Source: Nereocystis luetkeana (Eukaryota; Sar; Phaeophyceae; Laminariales; Laminariaceae). Taken from it: DNA of 64,000 nt. The notes beneath the pieces were generated by a model. That model was given only the letters and a program-made list of their open reading frames with translations, had not been told where the DNA came from and made no database searches. Where the stretch lies: NCBI GenBank assembly GCA_031213475.1, contig JARUPZ010000035.1:3028953-3092952 (forward strand). Direction: 5' to 3'. The translations under genes and the position numbers were made by a program. Shown here one piece after another: positions 11,098-24,183 of this stretch. The first letter of the stretch is position 1. Every line of letters starts with the position of its first letter.

Positions 11098-12331
11098 CAT
11101 ATTTATATTTTTTTCAAGACTGCAATGCTCCTATATTTTTCCCGAAGGGGCCCCTCAATTCGGGGTAGATTGGGTTGCCGTACCGCGTTTTGGCGAAGGG
11201 GGTGGGTGTGTGCGGTGCGATGACGTCATCCTCGAAGTAAATACATTAATGACGCTGTCGAAGAAAACCACTGCGGGAGTACTTGATAAGTATATGCGCT
11301 CTCGTGTGTGTGTGTGTGTGTTTTTCAGGTGTTTAAAAAGCGGCAAAGCGGCATTATGTGGTCAATTGCTTGAACTTAAACTCGGATATTTGTTTGCACA
11401 TTGCAGGTCAAAAATAGTGACCCGCGTTTGTTTGTAGGGCCGGTACTACAGAATACATACAGTACATACAACAGAACCTGCCCACTGAAAATACAACGAC
11501 CAAACAATTGATAAAAACATTGATTCACTAACCGTCGGTCGATACGTAGAGTGACCATTCTTCAGTAATATGAGAAATATAGCATGCTGCGAATGTGCCC
11601 CCGCGGTGTACTTCAGGTACTACTCGTACGTATATACGGCACAGGAGCATTAAATACAATGCAATAGGGTATCTAGCGGCGACGAGTTGCTTGCTGCCTG
11701 AGCTGCCGATTCTGCTGCTATGATGTGAAATCGACCTTGTTTACGATCGCGTACCAGGTATGTACTTGCAAAACTTCGAGAACTGCTGTCCCATACTCAT
11801 ACAATACTGTTTTTTTACTCTGCAGGTACTACTGCTGTAGGTCGGACTTCGACTTTATTTGCAAAAATAAAAATAAAAAAGGATTCAATTGTTGAGAGCG
11901 CCTTGCAGCGTGGGTAGGCACAATTCGATGCGAGTCGACGAGGAAAGAAAAGGCTGAAATCTTCTCGCGATAAAAATGAAGGCACGTACCGTAGCGGGAA
12001 GGGGGGAGAAGAGCCTGCTATCTGAGTTACGAGTTGGAAGGAGAGAGATAAGAAGATGGGCGAAGATAATAAATGGGATGAGCAAAAAAAAAAAAAAAAA
12101 ACTCTCATGAGATACATACGCGTAACTCAGTGACTCCCCTGGGTAGCACATGGGTGCATACGTGCGATTTCTTTACGGCTGTCAGTATCAGAGGATATAC
12201 TGATACCAGTTTCGTCGGCTTTATACGTACATTCTCGTAAGCTCGTACCATTATTGATAGTATCAGTACGGATCATGCTGTTCGCTCATGACAGCACATA
12301 TTACAGTCCCTTCGCTGGGAGTGGGATCACC

Positions 12332-12382
<51 letters not shown>

Positions 12383-12629
12383 AACGATAACTACAGCAAC
12401 GCTGTACGAGCGAGTCAACATACTGCGGCTGGCCGTACGGAGGAAAACAGTCTGTACGTCATATATATACATACGTCGTCAAAACGTGTGATACGACGAA
12501 TCTCCCGGATCCGTCGATATTCCAACCGACCTGTGACCTCGAAGCGGACCAAGTAAACGCACACGAACGCTCCTTGCCCCTCGCTGATTAAAAAAAAAAA
12601 GTGCCTAACCCGACTCCTCGTGGCAAAGT
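11098..12629. other. Spacer between duplication copies
   Basis: No supported gene. A TG run lies at 11,306-11,322, poly(A) runs at 12,084-12,101 and 12,590-12,600, and CAC/CAA runs at 12,330-12,400. Confidence 0.6.
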
Positions 12630-14297
12630 GCAGAGCGGCTACAATCATCGGTGTGGGGATTATCGCGCGACTACAGCAGACGACGATTGGTTCGTTTTTT
12701 GTTGTCGGCTGTCGTCGGTTGTTCATTGTTGGTGTTGGGAGTTCGGAGTATCGGTTTCAATATCTTTCGAACGTGAAACGGCATTTATTGCCCCGCATTT
12801 CGTGTCGTATCATGTCATTTTGTGTTTTATTCCAATCATCACTCAAAGCGCAGCCCGAGTGCTCGCGAGCGCAGGGGCAGCAGTGCATCAAGCAATCATC
12901 GCAGCAATCTACCATCCAACGCCAAGCCACCACAGTAAGCGTCGTTCATCGCAATTCATCAAGAGGAGGGGACAAACTACTCGCCACGAGCTACGATCTT
13001 CGAGAACAGGCAGGTGTGGTGGCCGTTTGAAAACCTCCTAGAACACGGACGACACTCGTACCTACATGTACCTGGTTATACCCAGAACTACTGCAGTGTA
13101 AGCAGTGCGTATAGGGTACGGCTCCTGATGCATTTTTTGTCTGTAGGTCTGGTATCGAGCGGCACCCTGTACGAAAGCCAGCCGTTGAAGACCTTGCCAC
13201 CACATGCCATCGATCGGATACCGCACTCTGGGTCCAGACGAATAAGAAAAGCGAGCCACGTACGTACGTGATGAAACACGCAGGCGGGGGGCACTCTGTT
13301 GTTGTTGCGGTGTTGATTTTTGTTGAGCCCCGCTGCGGCAGGCTGCAACTCACCCTGAGGGGAAGAGGGGCAGGCAGCGTCCTACTTACCTTTTGGCGGC
13401 TTGGGGCAGATTGGGTTATTATACGTACGTATCTCGTACGAGTAGGATCCTGTTGCGCCCGTGCCGTACGACTCCTTGCGTATCGGACACTACTTACTGC
13501 CGTAGTTTGTACCGCTCCCTAGTCACGCGGCGGTGGCTGTGTGCTGTAATTAATTGTCACTTTTTACCGTCAATTTTCCCTCAATAGGATACTCCTTCGG
13601 TCAAAAAGAAAAATGCTGCTTCCTGTCTCACAGGCTGTCTTCGAAAAAATATTTTTGCTTTTCCGTTTTATTTACAGCTGCTGTACTATTTCTAGTATAA
13701 AACGTGTTTTGGGACAAATTTGTAAAAATCCCCAAGTGCCAACAATCAGTAACCGACGACAGCTGACAACAAACTCAACCGCTAATCGTCGTCTAGTCGC
13801 GCGACAAGCCACACCGAGCACCGACGGGCAGTCGCTCTATTGCCACTACGCGAAGAGTAGAGAGTAGAGAGAAGTGGGATCAGGCCCTTCGTCGCTTCGG
13901 GCAGCGACGAGCGTTCGTGCGTTCGTGTGTCTGCTGTCTGTTGTCCACTTCGAGGTGCATACGGGCTCTTCAGAATATCGTCCACCAGGTACGTCTCATA
14001 CCTGTATTTAGTACCGGTCACCGGTCACCGGTATACTCTCAGACCTGGTATATTTCTCGCTTCATGTACGGTAGGATCTAATATACTTTTATCTACAGTA
14101 CAGCAGTAGTGCGTAGTCGATTGATAAAGTCGTAGCACGCTGCCTGGTATCAGTCTGTCATTCCCTGAATATTGAGTGAAGCCGTCGGGCGCACGGCGTT
14201 GTCTCCCTCCCGTCCAGCAGACCTGTTAAAAGAGGCCGATTCGGTCCAGAAAAAAGAAGAGAAGAAACTGCAGTCTTCGAAAAGATACGTCCGTCCG

Positions 14298-14935
14298 TTT
14301 TTATTTGCAGCTGCAGCACTATTTCTGGTATGATAATGACACATATCGTGCCTCCCTACCGAGAACGGCATATTTCCATAACTACGCAGTAAGTCTCTCT
14401 CTGTCGACCGAGCAACGTATACGCTGTCCGTAATGGCCTCTGTCAGCAGGTGGTGTTCGAGACCTTGTATCTACAAGGGATGGCACCCATCCATTGCTGT
14501 GTTTGCTTCATGAAACGAGAGTGCTCAGCAGCAGCAAAATCGTTGTTTCCAGAGCTCCTGTTACATGTTTGCACTGAGTAGTAGTGGAACCTTTCTAGGT
14601 ATCTAGTTGGTCCGTTGGTAGCGTTGTACATACGCGAACACAGCACAGCTGTAGTGTTCAGCCTTGTCGTCGAAATCTGCCTTGAAATATTGTCCGCACC
14701 GTGAGAAACGAACATTTTTCCATTTTGGCCAAGGTTAATAGAGTTATGACACGTTGCTATTGAGGCATCAGATCGATCCAAAAAACGATCGCCTCAAAAC
14801 GTATGCTCTCCTATTAATAAGCTGTCGTGATGGCTATACTTCGAGCCTTAAGCCTGGGCAAACATGGCTTGAGGTAGGTCATGAAAGGCCGTAATTATAC
14901 CAGAAGTAGTTCTGCAGCTGTAAAAAGAACGAAAA
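14298..14935. mobile_element. Inverted-repeat element D, copy in duplication 2
   Basis: Counterpart of 1,755-2,402, with the inverted ends GCAGCACTATTTCTGGTATG and TTATACCAGAAGTAGTTCTG. It was present before the segmental duplication. Confidence 0.5.
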
Positions 14936-15557
14936 TAATGCGTTCCCGCACTTTTGCTGTTTTTGACGGAAGGGGCAACAACGCAAGCGGCCGCGGCGGC
15001 GGCGGGGGGGATCATCCCGTTGCTAGCTCGGCAAGAAACTTACTTGGAATACATAGGCGTCAACAACGACTGATAGTTTCCTTCTCTTCGCTTTGCACTT
15101 TGTTGTCCACCGCCCCCTGCATCCCCCCCCCATCGATGCCGCCAAGGCCCACTGTACACGATCCGTGATGTCTGCCTTCGACGAAACCTTGAAAGGAGGA
15201 AAGGGACTCGGCCTCGAACGTTTCTAAACTGCAGCACGAAACATCTACTCTGCCCGTTCGTGCATCACTATCGAAAGAAATGTTATCTACTGCTACTACT
15301 GCTGCTGTTGCCGTTGTGTGTGCGCGCAAGCATGAAGGAACGCTACCCCCTCCCCCCGCTACCGTACAGCGTGCGAGTGTTATCAATTTGAAGACGTTCC
15401 CTTTCCCACCTTGTGCTGTGTGGTTCATCATCATGTTACAGCGCAATAGCGACCCCCGCTTACCGCTGGCTCCCCACCCGCCTCCCTATCATCGTCGCCA
15501 ACATTATCGTCGCCCCTTGGCCACAGGAAACCTTCGGCGTTACTCTACTCAAGGACG

Positions 15558-15718
15558 ATGAAGGCGTGGTTGCAGACAAGAGTCGTGGGTGGCCTAAAAT
15601 GCCTCGTATCGGCCGCTTCCGAGAAGATGGCGGAAATCAGAGACCTGGACCCCTTGCAGAGGCAGTGCTGCGTTAATATGGTATTCAACGATGGGTGGGA
15701 CAAGACCCCCGACTTCTG
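15558..15718 (+). CDS. Gene 1 copy 2, exon 1
   Basis: Same length and donor (GTAAGTTGG) as in copy 1. Confidence 0.65.
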
Positions 15719-18700
15719 GTAAGTTGGCGTGAAGTGAAAACGACGCCCAAATAATCAATGGCACAGTTTAAACGCGTTAGCTGCACCCCCTCCCCCCCCA
15801 ACCCCCTATTTCAGACGACAGCTGTTTTTTTGGCCTCTCGGTTCTTCGAGACGTAAATGCGGCCATTGTAGTTGTAGGTACAGTAGTTGCGGAAGAGTTG
15901 AACATTTTTCAGTTGTTCTGTCGATTTTGTGTAACATTCACTGTTTTGTTGTTACTGTCTCTCTCTGTCTCTGTCTGTCTCTCTCTGTCTCTGTCTGTCT
16001 GTATCTCTCTCTCTTTGCCTTCCTCTCTCCCTATCCCTCTCTCTCGATTCCGTGTCTCCGCGCTCGCACAAAAACGCCGCGAAACCTTACACCTAAAACG
16101 ACGCTAAACTAACACGGGCCAGCCGGACGGATGCAGCGCGGTGCCCAGTGTTCACCTGGGGCCGGAAATCGCAAACCCCGCCCGTCGCCGCTCCCGTCGA
16201 GCCGCAGTCGCTAACCGCATTGTTCTTCCATCCTTTCGTTTGGTGGTTCGGCCTCGGCATCGCCATCACGTATTTTTGTTGGACGGTGCGAGGGTTGCGG
16301 AAGGCGCGCGGTTCTCTGGGTGGTGAGTCAACCCTTCTGTCTGTCAGTCAATATGTCTCCCTATCTGTCCGTCTGTCTGCCCTCCACCTTGCCCCTTTTT
16401 GTAGGGACCGCAGGGTTCGTCCTATGATGTAGGAGCTATTTCTTGCTCTGCTTGATGCCACTCAAATCACGCCCTGAGAGTCCTTTAGTTTTGTTCATTT
16501 CACGTAAGTGGGACACTATTACTATTTACAGTAGGTTATGCAAGGAAAACAAATACGAAATACCCAGATTTTCATTCGAGTTTCGTTTAATTCCAATTTC
16601 CGAACTTGGGAAATAAAACGATTTCCTTAGAAACAAAATACACATCACGATCAACAGAAAGGCATAGGCGTTGAACGCGCTCTGAGAAAACACTGAGCTA
16701 CCTAGACCTTGCTTTACCGAAGAAAACCTGAAAACCTTGGAACACAATTGGTGGTCGCAGTTTTTTATCCACTTTTAGTGCTAGCTGTTTGGATAGGGGA
16801 GAAAGTGTGAGGAGTACATAAAAAAAACAAAGGAAGAACCTCGATCGCGAGCTAACGTGAGGCTAGCTCCGAGTGTCGTTGCTTAGTCATGCTATGTGAA
16901 GGTTATTATGATGTCATTCTGAAAGCTTTTTGCGTTGCTCCAGAGTGCTGGCTCAAGGCAAGCACAGTAAAAAAACTAAATTATGATTGTTCCTTTTTTC
17001 GCCAAGATCCAAACCTGAATGTCCACATGGCCCCTATATATTGGGACAGAGTGGCACGTATATGTCTGTCTGTCTGTATTTTCTCTATCTGTACGTCGCT
17101 GCGTCTGTCTGGTCTGTATCTGTAGGTTTGTGTTTATGTTTGCATGTCTGTCCGTCTGTCTGTCACCGCCTGCTTTATCCGTGAAACCAGACTACAGTAG
17201 ATCACCTACCACCCCCCCTATATGGAAACAACGTAATTAGCGCCCAACTGGTGGAGGTGTCATGGTTAGGAGTAGGGACCGTGCTCCGTCTCGAAAGGGA
17301 TGCGTGATTATTGGTCAAACGGCTAAGGCAAGCAACAAATGAGTACTCCCCGCCCGCCCTCCCCGCCCCTCCGCTACCGCTCCCGCTACCGCTACCACTA
17401 CTACTACGACCACACCACTACCGCTACTACTCCTACAATACCGCTACCGCTGCTCCCTGCTCCAGCGGTTCCCGTAGCGCAATGGCCGCAGATGGCCGAT
17501 CCCAACGCCGTATTGCCACCTGCCTCCCAGCTGGCCGTGCTGGCTCCGCTGGAAACCCCTGCGGCCCCGTGGCCTCCTCTGAGCCCCTTCCCGCCGGCAG
17601 CTGCGCTCGGAGTCGCGATTCCGCTGGACCTTCCTGCTGTTGCTGCTGCTTCACCGTGGTGGCCCCCACTAAACCTCTTCCTTCCGGCAGCTGCGCTCGG
17701 AGCCGTGATTCCGGTGGGCCTTCCTCCTCCTGCTCCTGCTGCTGCTGCTGCTGCACCGGATGCTGCTGCGGCGGCTGTGACAGCCAAGCCGCCTACAGGT
17801 GGATACTTCCAACACCCGCTGGGGTGCATGTTTTGCCCGGAGCTCGACAAGGCCGGAGTGCTCGCCGTGGTGTCGGAGGTGCTCTGCGCGCCCGGGTTCG
17901 TGTCGGGGCCGTCGGAGGAGGCAAGGCTGCTCAGGAGCGTCGGGTCGGGGCGAATCGACATCCAGACCATGTCGCGGCTGCTGCGCTGGCTGAGGGGGGA
18001 GCGGGCTGCGCGCGAGCTGAGGGGCCGTGGGGTGGATTTCGTCGGGCCCGAGACGGATGACGTGGTTCGGCCGATCACGACGGGGCTGGGGATGAGCCCT
18101 CTAATCAAGAAGGTGACGAAACTGTTATTTTGTTTCTGCTTATTTCTGTCGCGTTTTTTCTCGATATCCTGGATTATTTTATGTAAGTATTGGATTTGTT
18201 TTCGGATCAGGCCTTCTGTGCCGGTGGGGGGTCCTCGTCCGGTATTTCCCCCCGCGCTGAGTGGACGAGCGTATCGCATGCGTGGGGTCAGCACCTGCAG
18301 ATGTTCTGGGAATCCATGCCTATGAATACTTGTATTCATGCTGGGTGGGTGGGATGATCTCAAGACATTTTCGTGCCCAACTCTGCTCACGAGGCTTTGG
18401 GAACGAAAATCAGACGTGATCGTGAGCGACCAATCCACAATACGAATTCAAGAAATTTTGATGGCACCCATCTGTCCATGATTGGTGCCAAATAATTTCC
18501 TCTGTTGTCATCGCCAATTATACTCGCGTTGTATGATATGTGTCTTCCACTTTTCAGCCCAAGAAAAGATCACTGACTATCGATAGGCTCCTCAACCATT
18601 GCATCAACCGTTGCAGCTGAGGAACTTTCCAGTATCGTTTAATCCAATGTATCATATCACACGGGTGATGAAATAACATAACCCCTGCCTGGCTGGGGCG

Positions 18701-21700
18701 AACGTCTGAGTCGCGTTTCTTTGAACCCATAGGGAGGGGGGTGCACGGTACTCAGTATCATGCATGTCCGTAGTCTTATGGCCATAGACCCTTACATCCC
18801 TAGTATGCCGAGACGGATCACGTCGAGTTGTCCCCGACCAGGCAGACATTGCTTGCATCGAGCGCACGGCGCCGTGAGGTGTTGGGCGAGTCGCATAAAG
18901 GGTGAGCTGCATCCTACTAGGACTTTTGAGGCGGTATTTCTTGAAAATGGAGATCAGTGTCAAGTAATTGATGTATTTATCTGGTGTGGCCACTTCCAGA
19001 GGAAGCAATGGGTTTCCTATGTAACTCCCTCGTGGGTGCCTTATCATTTAAACACGACGTGAAACGATCACCCCCCTTGTGCGAAGTTTAGGTTCTCCAT
19101 GCACAAAAATGATCTAACTCGACCGCCAGCGATGGTAACCGCCGATAAAACAGAAACGGTACCCTGGTTGTCTAGCCCACGCAGTGAAAGACGTGTTTTA
19201 CAGTGTCGTCGAGATCCTTCCATCTATATAGACGAATCGCTCGGTGTTTGCATCTTTCCCTTTTTTGTCGAGAAGACCACCTTCGAATTCCGTCCGAGGG
19301 GGTGCGTTTGCCAGGGGGTTTCACGGTAATTGGTTTTCGACATCTATTCGCTAGATACCCAACCCATGGGAGGTTGATTGTGTGATATCGGGCTTACCTG
19401 GTGTGTGTAGCTTATACTTTTCACTCCCAAAAATCGTTTGTTGGAGCTCCTATGCTATAAAGAAGTGAGAAGGCATCATAACACGAGGTGGTGCTGTGCA
19501 CCTATAGTATCACTAACGAGCTTTAACCAAGCATCCAACGGGTATGATGATTGGAGGAAAACGACCGCGATGATGGAACCGAACTGTATTCAGTGGACCT
19601 TTACGATAAAACCCTCGCTCGGTACACACCTACCGTGGACGGAATGGTCCGTGCGGAGAGACAACGACAAAACAAAACAGGAACAAATGCGTCTATCCTG
19701 CAAAAGTACGTACCGCAACTGACGTTTTCTAATTGCATAAGAGTAGGGTATAAATAGCTCTCGCCAGCAACTCTCGCTGGTGGAAGGGACACAAACGAAC
19801 GAAAAAACACCGGAGGTTTTCGGCCGCAAGCACCCTACGTGCCGTGAAGATCGTTGGGTTCGCGCTGGGATGAGATTGTATTTTCAGCGCTCGTTTTCTC
19901 GACAATTGTGAGGATGTTGAAGTCGAACACTATATTAACGGGAAAAGGCTCTGTTAAGACCTATGCCAATGGAAACGCGAAGTTGAAAAGTTTTTTTTTC
20001 AAATATATGGCTTTAAAAAAACAGCCGAAAAATTTCTCGTACCGCCGCTGTGGGGAAAAAAGAGAAAAATGTTTGATTTTTTCTTTTTTTCCCCCCAACG
20101 GCTGCAGGCGGCGCAATTTGTGTTTTTCCGGTCGCAAATTATCAACACGGTGATCGAAACCAGCTCGTGCGACGATCGACCCTCGATCTTGACATAGACT
20201 CAGCCCACAGCCAACCCACTCGGTATCTGGCAAGCCCAACGAGTATAGATGACGGCCTCGAAGATATCAGGCGGATCCATGGTCTAGGGGGCGAGAGCTT
20301 GCCGGCGGCGTCGTACGGTATCCTCCCAAACCTGAAAAGAAGACTATTTTTTGCGATTCGAGACGGATGGAAAGGTTTTGTCTTCTGTTTTGTGCAAACC
20401 AGCGGCCAAATGTTTTTTTATCACACGCCTGGTCAGCTCCCGCCACATGACACCCGCCATGGTGTGAAGACGATGACCCTAGGGTGGGTCGGAGCCCCTA
20501 ACGAGCGCACTCCGTTCAGAATTCGTGACGCAATCGTTGGTTTTGTTGATCGATGTCTGTCGAGGACTCGGAATCTCGCCGCTTCGAACCAAAGATCGGC
20601 CTGAGTTTTTCTCAAGCCGATGTTGGCCCAACATCGGCCCCAGATTTGCTTTTTTCGGGCTTTTCCAAAAGTTAGGAACTTTTTTTTTTTTTAGGTGGCC
20701 CATAGGAAGCGTGTTCTGAAAAATTTTGGCGGGTATCTTTGAAATTCAAACTTTTTATTGCAACTTCGCTGTACCATTGGCATAGGCAATAGACCATATG
20801 TTCCGAAAACGCCTTCCTTGTTCGGTATTATAAGCAACCTTCCCATTCTGGAACAATCGAGCGATGAAAACGATCGCACCCACCCCTGTGCGAACTCAAC
20901 GCTCTTTACGGCACCTAGTGAACACTAAAACCCGGGGATACAGAAATATTCCCCCGAAAGCAGAGGATAACACTTCACCCATCGGAACAAAGCACTTCCA
21001 TACGAATGGAAACCCAACACAGGGGGGCACGAATTACCAACGGGGGAATATCCGGGTACAGACCTCGGGCCAGATGTAAAGGAGCCTCTACGTTCTAGAC
21101 GATCGTGAAAACTGGCGACTCGCTTCTGTCGTCAGTATCACCTTCGCCCGAACCCGAATCGCACCCCCTACACTCGTGCCCCCAAACCACTACGTATAGA
21201 TGTCCTGAAAAACGCCAGACAACCAGGTACTGTCATACCGTGGACATGACAAGGCGAAGGAATTGCAAATGTTCGTCGGTCGGCGGTGTTTATTGTGAAT
21301 CACGCGAAAGAAGTGCAATACGATATATAGAGATGCGACATAATGGTGGTTTGGTGGTACACATCGCGATTAGTCGCCAACGAAATATACATAACGTCGC
21401 GTATCTCATACAGTACATACCGCGATCATTAAACGGTGCGCGAGGAACTTCAACAGTCAAGAATTTTCGAAGAAGTTTCCCCGGCACCTGTCGAGAGTGC
21501 AAAATTGAATCGGTAGCGGTTGCTCGCTGAGTGGTTTGGTAGACACGATTTCCCACGCACTTTTCAAAAATCGTGAACGCGTACGTATCTATCTCAAATT
21601 ATTCGCGATCTACATCCGATCACGATACACATGATAACATGGTCGCCGGATACAATTTGGCGATTTCGATTTGTAGTTATTGAGTTTATCGCGATTGAAT

Positions 21701-22805
21701 CGCGGAACGTATCGCGAGTACAGAACGGTATTGACTATACCACCGCCCGAATCAGTGTACACCATAGCGTTCAAACCGTGCGTTATACATTGTGGAATGG
21801 TAACCGAGCCAACCTCAAAACGAGATTGAACGTGACTATGGATCATAACTCTGCTCTCAATATCGAATACCTTGTCTGTTTGCCACGTGCGTTCTTATTT
21901 TCGGCCCCGCCTTCTGCACCCCCACGCAGGTGATTGCCTGCGGCTACCCGGCCGGCACCCAATTCGTGGTGGCCTTCTCTTCCAGCTCGGACGCGTGCTC
22001 AGGCGTCATCTCCGGTGTGCTCACCGCTACCGCCCAAGAGCCGCGATCCGAATCGAAGTCAGATTCCAAGTCTCTCTTGCCCGTCTCCGAACTTGCCCCG
22101 ACTGCAGGTGGCGGCGGAGGCGGTGGCGCAGGCAGCGACAGCAACGGCGGTCGCCGCTCCAAGCAGGGCGGTAGCGTTGAGTCCACGCCCGTGCCCGACC
22201 CAGGCCAAGAGGTGACACGCACCGCCTCTTCCCCTTCCTTCTCCCTTTCCTCTTCCTCGCCTCCACCACCCTCCCCTTCTTGCTCCCGCTTTGTCGAGGG
22301 AGCTGCGGGGAAGGCGCGCGTCGCTGGTTCGCCAGAGTCAGTGAGCGCCATGCCGTCTGCCCGCGCTTCAAGCAGCGCAAGCGGGAAGAGCGTGACCGCC
22401 ACCACCCGTAGCGGTAGCGGTGGCGATAGTGATGGTGGTGGCGGCGGCGGCGATCTTGCGCGACGCGCCGGCAGGCGTACGCCACACCACTCCCGCAGGA
22501 AGCGTGCACCCTACCACAGTGGCGGCGGCAGCAGGGGCGGTGGTATCAGCAGCAACAACCTGGGAGACCACAGCCGGACGGATGTCTTGGCGCACCTGTT
22601 CGACGAAGTTCCGACGCACTGCCGAGGCCGCAGAAGTGGTGCTGGCGATGGCGGTGGCGGTGGCGGCTGTGTCGACGCCAGCGGAGGAGAAGGCCTGACC
22701 AAGATGGAGGTCGAGGAGTGGGCGAGCATCTACGGGGAGTGCGACGGGCCGCTGCTCGCCGCATGGGTTTTCCCCGGTGTCGATTCCTCTAGGCCGCCCG
22801 AGTAA
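15558..22805 (+). CDS. Gene 1, copy 2: unrecognised membrane protein, four exons
   Basis: Exons 15558-15718, 16123-16322, 17466-18112 and 21930-22805 use the same splice sites and phases as copy 1. Exon 3 is 6 bases shorter and exon 4 three bases longer, so all coding length changes are whole codons. The frame is open throughout, giving about 627 residues. The protein has the same plan: short N-terminal part, one membrane segment, Pro/Ala-rich linker, CMFC-containing middle and Ser/Gly-rich C-terminal half. The last intron is longer than in copy 1 because of the 830-bp element at 19,958-20,787. Intact frames in both copies suggest both are functional or the duplication is recent. Function unknown. 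Confidence 0.75.
16123..16322 (+). CDS. Gene 1 copy 2, exon 2 (membrane segment)
   Basis: Identical boundaries to copy 1; the membrane stretch reads WWFGLGIAITYF. Confidence 0.75.
17226..17370 (+). mobile_element. LINE 3' end (C-tailed), copy 2
   Basis: Counterpart of 4,732-4,875; ends CAACAAATGAGTACTCC then C-rich DNA. Confidence 0.75.
17466..18112 (+). CDS. Gene 1 copy 2, exon 3
   Basis: As copy 1 but two alanine codons shorter in the Ala run; ends Lys-Lys before GTGACGAAA. Confidence 0.75.
18735..19210 (-). mobile_element. C-tailed retroposon (family B), duplicate of the 6.2-kb copy
   Basis: Same truncated, diverged element as 6,240-6,715, in intron 3 of gene 1 copy 2. Confidence 0.85.
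19958..20787. mobile_element. 830-bp inverted-repeat insertion unique to copy 2
   Basis: Copy 1 has an uninterrupted CTGTTAATAGACC site. In copy 2 the site is split by 830 bases whose ends are inverted: CCTATGCCAATGG at 19,960 and CCATTGGCATAGG at 20,774. Similarity continues inward for about 35-45 bp (GCGAAGTTG, AAAAGTTT). At most two or three flanking bases (AA) look duplicated, so the superfamily is open. A 145-codon open frame inside (20,167-20,604) matches nothing I know. Confidence 0.85.
21930..22805 (+). CDS. Gene 1 copy 2, exon 4 (terminal)
   Basis: The acceptor CCCACGCAG matches copy 1. 291 residues with the same C-terminal SSRPPE. Confidence 0.8.
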   Translation: MIACGYPAGTQFVVAFSSSSDACSGVISGVLTATAQEPRSESKSDSKSLLPVSELAPTAGGGGGGGAGSDSNGGRRSKQGGSVESTPVPDPGQEVTRTASSPSFSLSSSSPPPPSPSCSRFVEGAAGKARVAGSPESVSAMPSARASSSASGKSVTATTRSGSGGDSDGGGGGGDLARRAGRRTPHHSRRKRAPYHSGGGSRGGGISSNNLGDHSRTDVLAHLFDEVPTHCRGRRSGAGDGGGGGGCVDASGGEGLTKMEVEEWASIYGECDGPLLAAWVFPGVDSSRPPE

Positions 22806-23435
22806 TCGGGATTGGGTGGTTTATCTGTCTGTCCGTTCGTTCGTTGGCTCGCTTGGCTTGTCTTGCGGGTACAGATCTCGTGCCCCCCCTAGTGCGGCGT
22901 TGCTATTCAAATATTGCAACCTCTCCGTCACCTACGCGGCCGCCACTGCCACCAAGCGTTGGGGCGGATGAGGGACAGGGTGGGGTTGGGGTGTGGGGTG
23001 GGGTTGGGTGCCACTGTAGTTCACTCGTTGGGGGGATTCCTCTTGTGATGATTGGTTAGTCGCTTATGAGCTGCTGCTGCTCTTGCTGTAGCATACCAAC
23101 ACTGCATAGATTATGGTAGCTCTGCGAACGACAGCTCACCGATCGTGTACGCACAGGGGTGGGAGGATGTGCGACATGATGGCATCATGCGGCTGCCGTA
23201 TCCGAAGTATGCTGCCGTATACGGCGTTCCTATGTAGGCTCTGTACAGGGGCTCTATACCTGTTGGAGGGGCCAGTCTGCCAATAGTGAACAAGCAACTG
23301 GGAGCGTGTGGCGTTGTGGCATCCCCCGGTGGTTCATATGTCCATCCTTTAAGGGACCCCTTCGGTCAACACAACAAAATAGTACTTGACTCTTGAAAAG
23401 AAATCATTTTTTGTCTTTTATACAGCAGCAACACT

Positions 23436-23490
23436 TCCTGAGCGAGCGTGGCGGGCGGCGTAGGCCGCCCGCGGAGCGAAGCGCCTTGTA
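23436..23490. repeat. GC-rich hairpin repeat at the duplication edge
   Basis: Contains the perfect stem GCGGGCGGC / GCCGCCCGC with loop GTAG, flanked by GAGCGAGCG and GGAGCGAAGCGCCTTGTA. A near-identical block is at 32,399-32,452. Here it begins right where similarity between the duplicated copies ends. Confidence 0.8.
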
Positions 23491-23639
23491 CATACATACA
23501 TACATACATACACGGGACCGTTCGTTCATGCATCGCGAGGCATGACTACGAGTACACGCGCGCAACAACACCCGCTAGATATGGGATTAGTGTCGGACGC
23601 TTGCTTGCTCGCTCGTTCGCTCGCCCGGTTCTCACCGCC

Positions 23640-23930
23640 GACTCAAGCTGGCAACGCTCGCGAGGCCACAAGAGAACTCTCGCGAGGGCAAGATGTCGCA
23701 AGATTGCGAGGTCTCAAACAAGATCGTAGAAGCACGGTCGCAAGACAAGCCGCGAGCACGCGTGCAGGCACAACATGGGCAGGTAAGCCAGTCTTAGCTA
23801 GCGAGGTCGCAAGGTTGCAATGCCGCGAGCAAGGACCCAAGGTCGCGCGCAAGATCGCAAGCTAGGTCGCAAGCTAGGTCAGACGCTAGATCGCAAGCAA
23901 GGTCGCAAGCACGCAGACAGGGGCAAAATC
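23640..23930. repeat. Degenerate tandem repeat, GGTCGCAAG unit
   Basis: Many spaced GGTCGCAAG / GATCGCAAG motifs, about 10-20 bp apart. An open frame here simply follows the repeat. Confidence 0.7.
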
Positions 23931-23965
23931 GGGCGGCTACTACATTGTTCCTACATAGCGCCCCC

Positions 23966-24052
23966 CCAACCCGACGTGCTCTGTCCCGGCATTGTAGGGA
24001 TGCGGGGATGTATTGTCATACGACTACGCCCCCCCCTCCCCCCGCTCTTCCG
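23966..24052 (+). mobile_element. C-tailed retroposon fragment (family B)
   Basis: Short 5'-truncated piece: CCCGACGTGCTCTGTCCCGG, then GTCATACGACTACG and a C run. Confidence 0.7.
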
Positions 24053-24183
24053 GCCCTCGCCCAAGTAATAATCAAGTTGACAGAGACAAAGGGCGTCTGT
24101 CCACGTCCGTCCGCGACACTAAGTTTATCGTACCTATCGATTAAAAAAAGCGAAGCAGTGTCGTCCCTGTTGGAGTCAAGCTT

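Larger units (their letters stand above)
12630..23434 (+). repeat. Segmental duplication, copy 2
   Basis: Second copy of the 10-kb unit, same orientation. It differs from copy 1 by an 830-bp insertion (19,958-20,787), a shorter CTG run, and scattered substitutions. Its right end stops inside an inverted-repeat motif and is followed at once by a GC-rich hairpin, whereas copy 1 continues into a third repeat block. Confidence 0.93.

Noticed and set aside
17404-18438. 344-codon open frame antisense to gene 1 exon 3
   Set aside because: It spans exon, donor and intron of the well-supported + strand gene, is Ala/Gly rich by mirror composition, and the copy 1 version is interrupted.
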